Assembly: GCA_045588325.1 (NCBI GenBank)
Contig: JAZNEA010000073.1
Location: forward strand, 1-30,106
DNA length: 30,106 nucleotides
Direction: 5' to 3'
DNA from: RGIG7378 sp045588325
GTDB taxonomy: Bacteria; Bacillota; Clostridia; RGIG7378
Below are positions 16,297 through 23,866 of the stretch, one piece after another. The notes beneath the pieces were generated by a model that had not been told where the DNA came from, ran no database searches, and was given only the letters and a program-made list of their open reading frames with translations. The position numbers were made by a program, and so were the translations under genes. Position 1 is the first letter of the stretch. Every line of letters begins with the position of its first letter.

Positions 16297-18318
16297 ATGA
16301 CAAAAAGGATTTTAGTTAAAGCAACTTCGGTGTTGTTGGTGCTGACTATGGTAATGTCCATTTTTATGGTATTTCCTACTATGGCTGCATCTTCAAGTAC
16401 CACAGGGTATGTGTTGTCTCAGAATATGGACACGCTCCCCAGCATTTCAACAACTGCAGGGACTACGTCTCATGGGGTATGGAGCTCCGAATATAGTAGC
16501 TCCATGGCAACCAATCACGTAACATTTTCCCAGAATACAAGCAGTTCGGGGGTAACCTCTATGAAACTCAATATTGCAGACGGGAGATACACTGTAGGCG
16601 TATATTGTGGATTTGCAGGGGCATCTTCATCCTCTAACCTGACATTTGATGTTTGGGTTCCAGATGGTTCTACAGTCTCAAGGATTAATACTGTTAAAAT
16701 TGGCAATACAGTTGTCTTAGGAGAGACCGCATTGACAGCAAATGCATGGAACACAATTGAGACAAGCACCTTTGGAAATGTGACATCCGGTGCCATCTAT
16801 ATTGAGTTCTACAGTAATTCTGCATCTTCTGGACAGAGCCTGTATATTGACAACTTCCAGATTTCTAGTGGAGCAGCATCACCCACTGCCACACCTACAT
16901 CAGCTCCATCGGCACCTGAATACATTATCGATCAGCAATTTGAGAACGGAATATCCACCAGCGCTACACCCAAGACAACAACAAACGGCGTATGGAGTTC
17001 CGAATACAGCAGTTCCCTGGGAGTTAACCATGTAACATTCACCCAGAGCAGTAGCGGTTACAACGGGACTAAGGCTCTCAAAGCAACCGTTGGTGAAGGC
17101 AGATACACAATCGACTTCTATCTGGGATTCCAGAATGCAGGCACCGACAGTACACTGACCTTTAAGACCTTCGTACCCAGTGGCAGCACCATAGGATCAA
17201 TAAAAAAGATCGCAGTTAATGGTGCAGAGATCATGGGAGAGACGGCCATCACCCAGGGCCAGTGGATCGAGATCGATGCAGGCGAGCTTGGTGATACAGA
17301 TGGATATATTCACATTGAGTATTACAGTTCTGTGGCTTGCTCCGGCCAGTACTTCTATATCGATGATGTAAAGGTTGCCGCGTCGGATACAGATGCACAG
17401 GATAGTGGAGATGATTCCACAGAGACTACTTCTGGTTATGTTAATGTAGGATATCTGCCTTACTATAGGACAGATTGTTATGAAGATCTGGATTACGATG
17501 CTCTCACCCATCTCTGCCTGGCATTTTTTAATCCCGACACATCCAGTCTGGAAATAACCCACGAGTTTGAGTCTGATTCTGAGATCGAGGACATAATCGA
17601 CCTGGCCCACGAAAACGGGGTTAATGTAATGGCATCCTACGGAGGTTCATCTGGCAAGACAATCTATACGGAGATTCTGCCTAGTTCTAGCCGCAGGTCT
17701 CAGCTAGTTGAGAACATGATCGATCACGCCTTGGAGTTTGACCTGGACGGAATCGACATCGATATCGAGGCATCTGAGAGCTACACAGAGATTTGGGACT
17801 ATTACTCATCTTTTATCTCTGAGTTGAGAGAGCGCTGTGACGAAGAGGACCTCATTTTGACAACTGCTGTTGCAGAGTGGTATGGTGATGCGATTTCTTC
17901 ATCAACTCTCAACAAGTTTGATCTGGTCATGGTTATGGCATATGACGACAGTGGCGCAAACCACTCCACATATGACATGGCTGTTGAAATGTGCGATTAC
18001 TTCGCTGACAGGGGTGTCCCTGAGTCTAAATTGGTTATGGGAGTACCTTTTTATGGCTATATCGCAAACTCCGATATGGAGGGATCTGAAACCTATAAGA
18101 ACATACTTGAGGAAGACCCCACTGCCTATAACAAGGATCTGAGCAATGGCATCGCATATAATGGCATTCCAACCATCCAGAGAAAGTGCGAGTATGTTAT
18201 GGACGAGGGCTTGGCAGGCATCATGATTTGGGAGCTGGGCCAGGATACAGATATTGAACAGTACTCCTTGCTCCGCGCAATTAAGCTGGAACTCTACGGA
18301 TCCAATGGAGCCAGATAA
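16297..18318 (+). CDS. Secreted family 18 glycoside hydrolase, paralogue (A-A-GH18)
   Basis: The 673-residue protein is a second chitinase-like hydrolase. ATG at 16297 follows GGAGG at 16286-16290; an in-frame TTG at 16243 would add 18 residues before the signal peptide and is rejected. Signal peptide about 1-31 (MTKRIL, hydrophobic stretch, PTMAA). Two copies of module A follow, about 34-187 and 208-364, separated by a short TATPTSAPSAP linker; both contain GVWSSEYSSS and end YIDNFQI or YIDDVKV. The GH18 domain (about 378-673) has DGIDIDIE with acid/base Glu491 and closely matches the first enzyme, through the C-terminal RAIKLELYGSNGAR. It lacks module B. Homology to gene 1 continues past the stop (GACATAGT). 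Leucine codons are mainly CTG/CTC/TTG, the local norm. I found no strong promoter in 16132-16296. Confidence 0.9.
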   Translation: MTKRILVKATSVLLVLTMVMSIFMVFPTMAASSSTTGYVLSQNMDTLPSISTTAGTTSHGVWSSEYSSSMATNHVTFSQNTSSSGVTSMKLNIADGRYTVGVYCGFAGASSSSNLTFDVWVPDGSTVSRINTVKIGNTVVLGETALTANAWNTIETSTFGNVTSGAIYIEFYSNSASSGQSLYIDNFQISSGAASPTATPTSAPSAPEYIIDQQFENGISTSATPKTTTNGVWSSEYSSSLGVNHVTFTQSSSGYNGTKALKATVGEGRYTIDFYLGFQNAGTDSTLTFKTFVPSGSTIGSIKKIAVNGAEIMGETAITQGQWIEIDAGELGDTDGYIHIEYYSSVACSGQYFYIDDVKVAASDTDAQDSGDDSTETTSGYVNVGYLPYYRTDCYEDLDYDALTHLCLAFFNPDTSSLEITHEFESDSEIEDIIDLAHENGVNVMASYGGSSGKTIYTEILPSSSRRSQLVENMIDHALEFDLDGIDIDIEASESYTEIWDYYSSFISELRERCDEEDLILTTAVAEWYGDAISSSTLNKFDLVMVMAYDDSGANHSTYDMAVEMCDYFADRGVPESKLVMGVPFYGYIANSDMEGSETYKNILEEDPTAYNKDLSNGIAYNGIPTIQRKCEYVMDEGLAGIMIWELGQDTDIEQYSLLRAIKLELYGSNGAR

Positions 18319-18341
18319 GACATAGTACAAAAAGCTAATGC

Positions 18342-18379
18342 AAATGTCGTCGAGAAAATCTCGGCGACATTTTCTTTTT
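18342..18379 (+). terminator. Intrinsic terminator after GH18 gene 2
   Basis: A 13-bp stem with one G-T pair (18342-18354 with 18360-18372) surrounds a 5-base loop and runs into TTTCTTTTT. It lies about 46 bases before the nfo start, so nfo needs its own promoter; AT-rich TATGATAAAAT at 18393-18403 is a possible -10 region. Confidence 0.9.
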
Positions 18380-18425
18380 GCCGGGCAAAAATTATGATAA
18401 AATCCCTGATATACGGAGGTGTACC

Positions 18426-19256
18426 ATGTTTTATATAGGATGTCATTTGTCTTCCTCTGCCGGCTATTTGGCAATGGCTGAGACTGCAGAGGATATAGGT
18501 GCCAATACATTCCAGTTCTTTACCAGGAACCCCAGGGGAGGCAAGGCCAAGGATATTGATCCAGATGATGTAGCTGCGTTTAGAGACTATGTGCAGTCCC
18601 ACAATTTTGGCAGAATACTGGCACATGCCCCCTACACCCTTAATCCGTGTTCTGCGGATCCCAGAGTCAGGGACTTTGCCAATATGGTGTTTGTGGATGA
18701 CCTGCAGAGATTGGAGCATACCCCTGGTGCCATGTACAACTTCCATCCTGGGAGCCACGTAGGCCAGGGTACAGAGGTAGGTATTCAGCTGATTGCGGAT
18801 CAACTTAATGCAGTGCTTAAGGCAGAGCAGACCACCACGGTTTTGCTGGAAACCATGGCAGGCAAGGGGTCGGAGATTGGAGGCAGATTCGAGGAGCTGC
18901 GAGAGATCATCCAGCGTGTGGACCTGTCAGATAAGATGGGTGTGTGCCTTGATACATGCCACGTCAGTGACGCAGGTTACGACATAGTGGGGGATTTGGA
19001 CGGAGTGCTGACACAATTTGACAACATTGTCGGCTTGGACAGACTCAAGGCAATCCACATCAACGATTCCATGAATCCACTGGGAGCACATAAGGACCGC
19101 CATCAGAAGATTGGCCAGGGATACATCGGAACCGATGCATTCGCCACAATAATAAACCACCCAGCCCTGAGGGATTTGCCGTTTTTCCTGGAAACTCCCA
19201 ATGAACTGGATGGGTATGCATACGAAATCGCTCTGCTTAAGAGCCTGAGAAAATAA
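18426..19256 (+). CDS. nfo: Endonuclease IV (AP endonuclease)
   Basis: This enzyme cleaves DNA at abasic sites in base-excision repair, using three zinc ions in a TIM barrel. ATG at 18426 is preceded by CGGAGGTGT. The 276 residues are normal for Nfo. Metal-ligand segments appear in the usual order: HAPYTLNP, FHPGSHVG, LLETMAGKGSEIG, CLDTCHVSDAGYD, KAIHINDSM, HKDRHQKIGQGYIG and FFLETPN. The gene converges on the dus gene with only 41 bases between stops. That gap holds a weak GC hairpin but no clear terminator. Confidence 0.95.
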   Translation: MFYIGCHLSSSAGYLAMAETAEDIGANTFQFFTRNPRGGKAKDIDPDDVAAFRDYVQSHNFGRILAHAPYTLNPCSADPRVRDFANMVFVDDLQRLEHTPGAMYNFHPGSHVGQGTEVGIQLIADQLNAVLKAEQTTTVLLETMAGKGSEIGGRFEELREIIQRVDLSDKMGVCLDTCHVSDAGYDIVGDLDGVLTQFDNIVGLDRLKAIHINDSMNPLGAHKDRHQKIGQGYIGTDAFATIINHPALRDLPFFLETPNELDGYAYEIALLKSLRK

Positions 19257-19297
19257 AAGCGCCTCCAACACAAATGGCTGCGCTCTGATAACGAGTA

Positions 19298-20320
19298 TTA
19301 CATGGGGTGTTCTCTCAACAGGGAGAGCACCTCTTGTTCTGTGGTGGCCTTAAATGCTGCGTCCCTGAGTTTTGCCGCCCCAGGACGTCCCTTGATATAC
19401 CAGGCGATATGCTTGCGCATCATGAGCAGGCCGCGGTCACCATATTTTTCTGTGAGCATTGTGAGATGACGACAGGCTGTGTCGTAGAGTTCATCCTCTG
19501 TTGGGCGATAACTGTCGTCATAACTGTAAATATCAAGATTGCAGACGGTTCCGTTGTTGACGGCGTCAACGTAGGCGGTCAGTGCCTGCTGTAGCCCCCT
19601 GAAAATCCACGGATTGCCCTGGGAGGCTCGTCCTACCATAACAGCATCACAGCCGGTGTGTTGCATCATGCGAATGCCATCAGAAGGCTTAGTTATGTCG
19701 CCGTTGCCGATGACGGGAATGGTGACAGACTCCTTGACCCTGGCGATAATATCCCAATCGGCCTTGCCAGCGTAGAACTGCTCTCTGGTTCGTCCATGCA
19801 GGGTAATGGCTGCGGCGCCTGCCTCCTGGGCCATCTGTGCAAACTCCACGCAATTTATGTGATCTTCATCCCAACCCTTGCGAAACTTAACGGTGACAGG
19901 AGTGCCATTGGCGGCACTCACAACGGAGCGAATGATTGTTGATGCCAGTTGGGGGTCCTTCATAAGGGCGCTGCCGGCAAAACCCTTAACTATCTTTGGG
20001 GCAGGACAGCCCATGTTTATGTCGATAATGTCGCCACTACCTATCTCTGCCAGACGTGCCGTGGTTCTGGTCATGGACTCCGGATCGGAGCCAAAAATCT
20101 GTAGTGCTACAGGGTGCTCCTCGGATAGGGTCTCTGTGATCTCATAGCTCTTGGCGCAGTTATAATCAATGCCCTTGGCGCTGGCCATCTCTGTATAAAT
20201 CAGGGCCGCTCCCTGTTCCTTGCAGAGCTTGCGAAATGGTTGGTCGGTAATACCTGCCATGGGAGCCAAAAAAGCCAATCCATGGACTCTGAAACTGCCT
20301 ATATCTACATGGTTTCTCAT
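19298..20320 (-). CDS. dusB: tRNA-dihydrouridine synthase, DusB type
   Basis: Dus enzymes reduce specific uridines in tRNA to dihydrouridine with FMN and NADPH. The 340-residue protein begins with the FMN-barrel signature LAPMAGITDQPFR. It has MEMASAKG-like text (YTEMASAKGIDYN), DINMGCPAPKIVKGFAGSALM with the catalytic cysteine, TLHGRTREQFY, VIGNGDI and DAVMVGRASQGNPWIF. The ATG overlaps the stop of the upstream HAD gene in ATGA, so the two are translationally coupled. The DusB subfamily is inferred from the motif style and phylum rather than proven. Confidence 0.92.
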   Translation of the reverse strand: MRNHVDIGSFRVHGLAFLAPMAGITDQPFRKLCKEQGAALIYTEMASAKGIDYNCAKSYEITETLSEEHPVALQIFGSDPESMTRTTARLAEIGSGDIIDINMGCPAPKIVKGFAGSALMKDPQLASTIIRSVVSAANGTPVTVKFRKGWDEDHINCVEFAQMAQEAGAAAITLHGRTREQFYAGKADWDIIARVKESVTIPVIGNGDITKPSDGIRMMQHTGCDAVMVGRASQGNPWIFRGLQQALTAYVDAVNNGTVCNLDIYSYDDSYRPTEDELYDTACRHLTMLTEKYGDRGLLMMRKHIAWYIKGRPGAAKLRDAAFKATTEQEVLSLLREHPM

Positions 20321-20898
20321 GGGGAAACCTCCTCATTATCAAAAATCCAGGGCTCTATGGTCTCTCCACGCACTATGTAGGCAGAACGGGATATGCGAGC
20401 CATGGGCTCATCATTACGTGAGTCGGAGTAAAAGGCATCAGGTACCAAATCTCCATACTGTTCTCTATATCTTAAAACCTTGTTGTGCCCGTCACAATTT
20501 ACCCCGGTGTATCGACCGGTATCAGGATCAACCTGAGAGCAAATAAGCTGGGAGATGCCAAGCTTGTGACAAATGGGCCTCAGCAGGAATTCGGGAGAGG
20601 CGGAGATAACCAGATCATCCTCGGAGTGTTGAGCCAGATACCAGCTGTGAATGGAGCAGAAGTCACCATTCCAAAAATCCGTAACTGCCTGTTCTACATC
20701 AGGGACATGCCTTAGGAAGCGAAACATGTACTGCTTGAATCTGGTTTTGGGGATAATCCTGAGGGCCATGGCAATTGCGGCAAAACCTGTACCTGGCAGG
20801 GTAAGCAAAACTCTGGGCCACCTGCCTGCGCAGTACCTGACAAAGGATGCAGTGCTATCCACATCGGTTATGGTCTTGTCAAAATCGTATACGTTCAT
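20317..20898 (-). CDS. HAD-superfamily (subclass IB) phosphatase
   Basis: This 193-residue protein is a phosphoserine-phosphatase-like HAD hydrolase. ATG at 20898 was chosen because it is preceded by GAGG and begins right before motif I; a longer frame to 20943 adds 15 residues with no binding site. Motif I is YDFDKTITDVDST (nucleophile Asp and Asp+2), motif II is VISASPE, and motif III/IV is YSDSRNDEPM. The region VLLTLPGTGFAAIAMAL is hydrophobic and may be the cap or a membrane-associated helix, as in HAD-IB members acting on phospholipid head groups or other phosphomonoesters. The substrate is unknown. It precedes dusB in a two-gene operon. Confidence 0.85.
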   Translation of the reverse strand: MNVYDFDKTITDVDSTASFVRYCAGRWPRVLLTLPGTGFAAIAMALRIIPKTRFKQYMFRFLRHVPDVEQAVTDFWNGDFCSIHSWYLAQHSEDDLVISASPEFLLRPICHKLGISQLICSQVDPDTGRYTGVNCDGHNKVLRYREQYGDLVPDAFYSDSRNDEPMARISRSAYIVRGETIEPWIFDNEEVSP

Positions 20899-20914
20899 AA
20901 AGCACCTCGGGTAA

Positions 20915-20943
20915 ATAATAATGTATTGTCGCCCAAAGGACAA
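20915..20943 (-). promoter_or_regulatory. Predicted promoter of the HAD-dusB operon
   Basis: On the minus strand TTGTCC (20943-20938) and TATTAT (20920-20915) are 17 bases apart. The predicted start near 20908 leaves a very short leader that just contains the GAGG binding site. Confidence 0.4.
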
Positions 20944-20968
20944 GCAGAAAGAGTTGCTATCACAAAAA

Positions 20969-20997
20969 TAGACAAAGAGGGTTCCATATTATAAAAT
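20969..20997 (+). promoter_or_regulatory. Predicted promoter of the yfcE-cyuA operon
   Basis: TAGACA (20969-20974) and TAAAAT (20992-20997) are separated by 17 bases. The start would lie near 21004, about 20 bases before the ATG. It is back to back with the HAD-dusB promoter. Confidence 0.5.
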
Positions 20998-21024
20998 GGA
21001 GCAAATCTGCTAAGAGGTGTTGAG

Positions 21025-21573
21025 ATGAAGATTTTAGTCGCGTCAGATATTCATGGTTCTGCGGAACATATGGAGCAGTTGGTTGCCCGTATCCAACAGG
21101 ATCAGCCGGACAGGGTAGTCCTGCTGGGGGATCTGCTGTATCATGGCCCCAGGAACTTTTTGCCGGATAACTACGACACAATGATGGTGGCAGAAATGCT
21201 CAATAATATCACTGTTCCCATAACATGCGTCAGGGGGAACTGTGACGCCGAGGTTGACCAGGTAATGGTAAAGTTCCCCATAATGGCAGATTATGCAGTT
21301 ATCAACGATGGAGCCAGAACCTTTTATGCCAGCCATGGTCACAATATGAATTGGCTAATCACTCTGCCGGATGATCCCACACAGGTGGTGTTGACGGGAC
21401 ATATCCATATTCCCGGAATATGGCAGGAGGATGGATTTATCCGCATTAATCCAGGCTCTGTATCTCTCCCGAGAAACAACACACCTCATAGTTACGCCCT
21501 TATAGAGGGCAGGTCCGTCAGCTGGAGAGACGTGGCTACAGGACAGGAATTCCAACATGCCAATTTGCCATAA
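21025..21573 (+). CDS. yfcE: YfcE-like metallophosphodiesterase
   Basis: The 182-residue protein is a small calcineurin-like phosphoesterase of the YfcE/MJ0936 group, which hydrolyse phosphodiesters with a two-metal centre. Motifs in order are SDIHGS (residues 8-13), LLGDLLYHGPRN, RGNCDAEVD, ASHGHNM and LTGHIHIPG, followed by RINPGSVSLPRN. AAGAGGTG precedes the ATG. The physiological substrate is unknown. The next gene starts 11 bases after the stop, so the two are probably co-transcribed. Confidence 0.88.
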   Translation: MKILVASDIHGSAEHMEQLVARIQQDQPDRVVLLGDLLYHGPRNFLPDNYDTMMVAEMLNNITVPITCVRGNCDAEVDQVMVKFPIMADYAVINDGARTFYASHGHNMNWLITLPDDPTQVVLTGHIHIPGIWQEDGFIRINPGSVSLPRNNTPHSYALIEGRSVSWRDVATGQEFQHANLP

Positions 21574-21583
21574 CGAGGGACCT

Positions 21584-22855
21584 ATGATCAGAGAGATAGA
21601 GAGACAATTTCTTGCTATTTTGCAGGAGGAGTTAATCCCCGCTATGGGGTGCACAGAGCCCATAGCTCTGGCATATGCTGCAGCAGTGGCCAGAAGGCAA
21701 CTGGGCGAGATGCCCCAAAGTATAGTGGCAAAATGTAGCGGCAATATAGTAAAAAATGTATTCAGCGTATCCATACCTAATTCAGGAGGTATGGTGGGCA
21801 TAGAGGCCGCGGTAATATTGGGTGCTCTGGGAGGCAACCCGGACCTTCTGATGGAGGTTTTGGAGAGCGTCACACCTGAGCATATCGACAAGGCCCACAG
21901 ATTGTTGGAACAGAATATATGCCAGGTCGAGTTTTTAGATTCGGAGATACCTCTGCATTTTGAGATCACGGAGAGCGCCGGCTGCCATAGCGTCACCGTG
22001 GAGGTGCGTTATAGCCATACCAATATTGTCCGGATTCTCAAGGATGGGGAGACTGTTTTTGAGGCGGACAGCAGTGCATACAATGGCGCAACCAAAACTG
22101 ACCGCAGCCAACTTACCATCGCAAACATTAAGGACTTTGCAGACAACGTGGATGTGGAGCTGATCCGTCCCCTGTATGACAAGCAAATTATGTATAACAT
22201 GGCAATTGCAGAGGAAGGTATGACTGGCAAGTATGGCCTGGGTATTGGTAAGGTGCTGATGGCATCCTATTCCGAGGGGATCGTCCAGCAGATGAAGGCC
22301 TATGCAGCCGCAGCGTCTGAGGCAAGAATGGGAGGCTGTGATATGCCGGTAATAATAACTTCCGGCAGTGGCAACCAGGGCATCGCATCTTCTGTGCCGG
22401 TAATCATCTACGCCCGAGAAAAGGGCATACACATGGAAAGGCTATATAGAGCATTGGCTTTTTCCAGCTTGTTGACTATTTTTCAAAAGGAGTTCATCGG
22501 AAAACTCTCTGCCTTTTGCGGAGCGGTTTCTGCCACATGCGCAGCAGGTGCAGCAATTACCTATATTGAGGGGGGCTCCAGACAGGCCATTGAGGATACC
22601 ATAGACAACACCTTGGCAAATTGCCCCGGCATTATATGTGATGGAGCAAAGGTGTCCTGCGCAGCTAAGATTGCATCCTGTTTGGATGCTGCTATATTGG
22701 GACACTATCTGGCCATTCAGGGAAAGGCGTATGCTGCCAACGAGGGAATCCTGATGCAGGAGGCAGGGGAGACCATCAGCTGTGTAGGTCACATCGGCAG
22801 AGTGGGAATGAGGCAGACTGACAAGGAGATAATTAAGCTGATGTTGGGCAGATAA
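21584..22855 (+). CDS. cyuA: L-cysteine desulfidase family protein (CyuA/YhaM, UPF0597)
   Basis: Members of this family break L-cysteine into pyruvate, ammonia and sulfide using a [4Fe-4S] cluster. ATG at 21584 follows GAGGGA 21575-21580; an ATG at 21557 inside the end of the previous gene is possible. The protein has 423 residues. Landmarks are IPAMGCTEPIALAYAAA (substrate region), VSIPNSGGMVGI, ITSGSGNQGIASSVPV and the cysteines of GAVSATCAAG and NCPGIICDGAKVSCAAKIAS, which match the iron-sulfur ligands of the archaeal enzyme. It is cytosolic. Cysteine detoxification or use is the expected role; some relatives may act on other hydroxy- or thio-amino acids. Confidence 0.85.
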   Translation: MIREIERQFLAILQEELIPAMGCTEPIALAYAAAVARRQLGEMPQSIVAKCSGNIVKNVFSVSIPNSGGMVGIEAAVILGALGGNPDLLMEVLESVTPEHIDKAHRLLEQNICQVEFLDSEIPLHFEITESAGCHSVTVEVRYSHTNIVRILKDGETVFEADSSAYNGATKTDRSQLTIANIKDFADNVDVELIRPLYDKQIMYNMAIAEEGMTGKYGLGIGKVLMASYSEGIVQQMKAYAAAASEARMGGCDMPVIITSGSGNQGIASSVPVIIYAREKGIHMERLYRALAFSSLLTIFQKEFIGKLSAFCGAVSATCAAGAAITYIEGGSRQAIEDTIDNTLANCPGIICDGAKVSCAAKIASCLDAAILGHYLAIQGKAYAANEGILMQEAGETISCVGHIGRVGMRQTDKEIIKLMLGR

Positions 22856-22859
22856 GGTG

Positions 22860-23020
22860 GAGAAACACCCTAACAAAGCATGGAAGAGGCCAGTGTCCTT
22901 GTAGGATATTATCAATGCGATGCCCTCTATAATTTTGGACTTTTAGGACAATTCTGTCTGTACAGCAACACACCTACAGTTGACCAGGTATATTACATGG
23001 ACAACGTGATCATCAAATAA
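22860..23020 (+). pseudogene. Probable remnant of a carbohydrate-binding-module gene
   Basis: A 46-codon frame (ATG 22880, stop 23018-23020) has no ribosome binding site. Its last 20 residues, LYSNTPTVDQVYYMDNVIIK, resemble the C-terminal strand of carbohydrate-binding jelly rolls, including module A of the nearby GH18 enzymes (FYSNSASSGQSLYIDNFQI). In another frame just upstream, bases 22860-22886 read EKHPNKAWK, comparable with the ETALTANAWN segment of module A at the expected position. The two frames disagree, as in a frameshifted relic. A strong terminator follows immediately. A chance match or an unrelated short peptide cannot be excluded. Confidence 0.4.
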
Positions 23021-23037
23021 ATTACTGATTGATGGAT

Positions 23038-23083
23038 AAGTCCCTAAGCAAATGGTAAATCTCATTGCTTGGGGACTTTTTTT
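23038..23083 (+). terminator. Intrinsic terminator
   Basis: A 14-bp stem with one T-G pair (23038-23051 with 23065-23078) closes a 13-base loop and runs into seven T residues (23077-23083). It lies about 180 bases after cyuA and directly after the suspected gene remnant, so it may originally have served that lost gene. Confidence 0.88.
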
Positions 23084-23114
23084 GCGCATGTGCGAAGTTG
23101 AAGTCGAATTTTGA

Positions 23115-23148
23115 CAAAAAATAATCCCATGGTTTCCCATGGGATTAT
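23115..23148 (-). terminator. Terminator of tRNA-Ser (minus strand)
   Basis: A perfect 12-bp stem (23121-23132 with 23137-23148) and a TTTC/GAAA loop are followed, on the minus strand, by a T-run (A-run 23116-23121 on the plus strand). It begins at the very CCA end of the tRNA gene. Confidence 0.85.
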
Positions 23149-23240
23149 GGCGGAGAAAGAGGGATTCGAACCCTCGAGACGCTTTTGACGCCTACACGAT
23201 TTCCAGTCGTGCGCCCTCGACCAGACTAGGCGACTTCTCC
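23148..23240 (-). tRNA. tRNA-Ser (anticodon GGA)
   Basis: Read on the minus strand the gene starts GGAGAAG and ends with a complementary TTTCTCC, discriminator G and an encoded CCA (23150-23148). The anticodon arm is CACGA-CTGGAAA-TCGTG with anticodon GGA, reading UCC and UCU. A long variable arm (TAGGCGTCAAAAGCGTC) marks it as a class II tRNA, and the T arm GAGGGTTCGAATCCCTC is standard. Length is 93 bases including CCA. Confidence 0.97.
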
Positions 23241-23445
23241 ACACGACATATGATGCGCAAACGCGCCTAAACAATATACCCCCTCATTGACCTTTTGTCA
23301 ACAAAATATTTTAAAAATGGGAATAAGTTTCCATCGTAATCTTGGCTCCCGAGATGTTAGTCGCGACTTGTGTGTAAAATTGTAGGCAAAATGGGGAAAA
23401 TTCCCCTAAAAATGCCCTGAAATCGGCTAAAATCAAGGGTTTTAG

Positions 23446-23474
23446 TTGACTATGATGGGGTATAGGAGTAATAT
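23446..23474 (+). promoter_or_regulatory. Predicted promoter of the HU gene
   Basis: TTGACT (23446-23451) and TAATAT (23469-23474) are separated by 17 bases. The start near 23481 leaves a leader of about 45 bases with TTTGGAGG before the ATG. The rest of 23241-23445 holds no gene that I can support; it is the back of the divergent tRNA gene plus AT-rich spacer. Confidence 0.6.
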
Positions 23475-23525
23475 TATTACAAGTTATTATAACTATAAAC
23501 AAACAGTTTCTTTTTGGAGGTAAAC

Positions 23526-23801
23526 ATGAATAAGAACGATTTGGTATCATCTGTAGCAGCAAAGACAGGTCTTAGCAAGAAGGCTAGCGAGTCTGCAGTT
23601 AATGCCCTTTTGGCAACTGTAGAGGAGACTCTGGTTCAGGGCGAGAAGGTTGTTCTGGTTGGATTCGGCACATTTGAGGTTAAGGAGAGACCTGAGAGAC
23701 AGGGACGTAACCCCAAGACTATGCAGAATATCACAATCCCCGCATCTAAGACTCCCGTATTCAAGGCAGGCAAGGGTCTCAAGGACAAGGTTAACGTTTA
23801 A
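23526..23801 (+). CDS. hup: HU family DNA-binding protein
   Basis: HU is a small dimeric nucleoid protein that bends and compacts DNA. The 91-residue length is typical. The sequence shows MNKNDLVSSVAAKTGLSKK, VVLVGFGTFEVKERPERQGRNPKT (start of the DNA-binding arm, with GFGTF and GRNP) and TIPASKTPVFKAGKGLKDKVN. ATG at 23526 follows GGAGG at 23516-23520; an in-frame ATG at 23514 overlaps that site. It is monocistronic, with its own promoter and terminator. Confidence 0.97.
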   Translation: MNKNDLVSSVAAKTGLSKKASESAVNALLATVEETLVQGEKVVLVGFGTFEVKERPERQGRNPKTMQNITIPASKTPVFKAGKGLKDKVNV

Positions 23802-23821
23802 TCTTATTTTTGGTTTATTAG

Positions 23822-23855
23822 ATTTCGGCACTTCATTTGAGGTGCCGAAATTTTT
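23822..23855 (+). terminator. Intrinsic terminator after hup
   Basis: ATTTCGGCAC (23822-23831) pairs with GTGCCGAAAT (23842-23851), followed by a T-run to 23855. The tail touches the ribosome binding site (GGAG 23857-23860) of the next gene, so read-through transcripts could have that site partly masked. Confidence 0.85.
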
Positions 23856-23866
23856 ATGGAGAATAT

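Noticed and set aside
23148..23240. tRNA-Ser as an integration site for a mobile element
   Set aside because: There is no integrase gene and no repeat of the tRNA 3' end nearby in the window.
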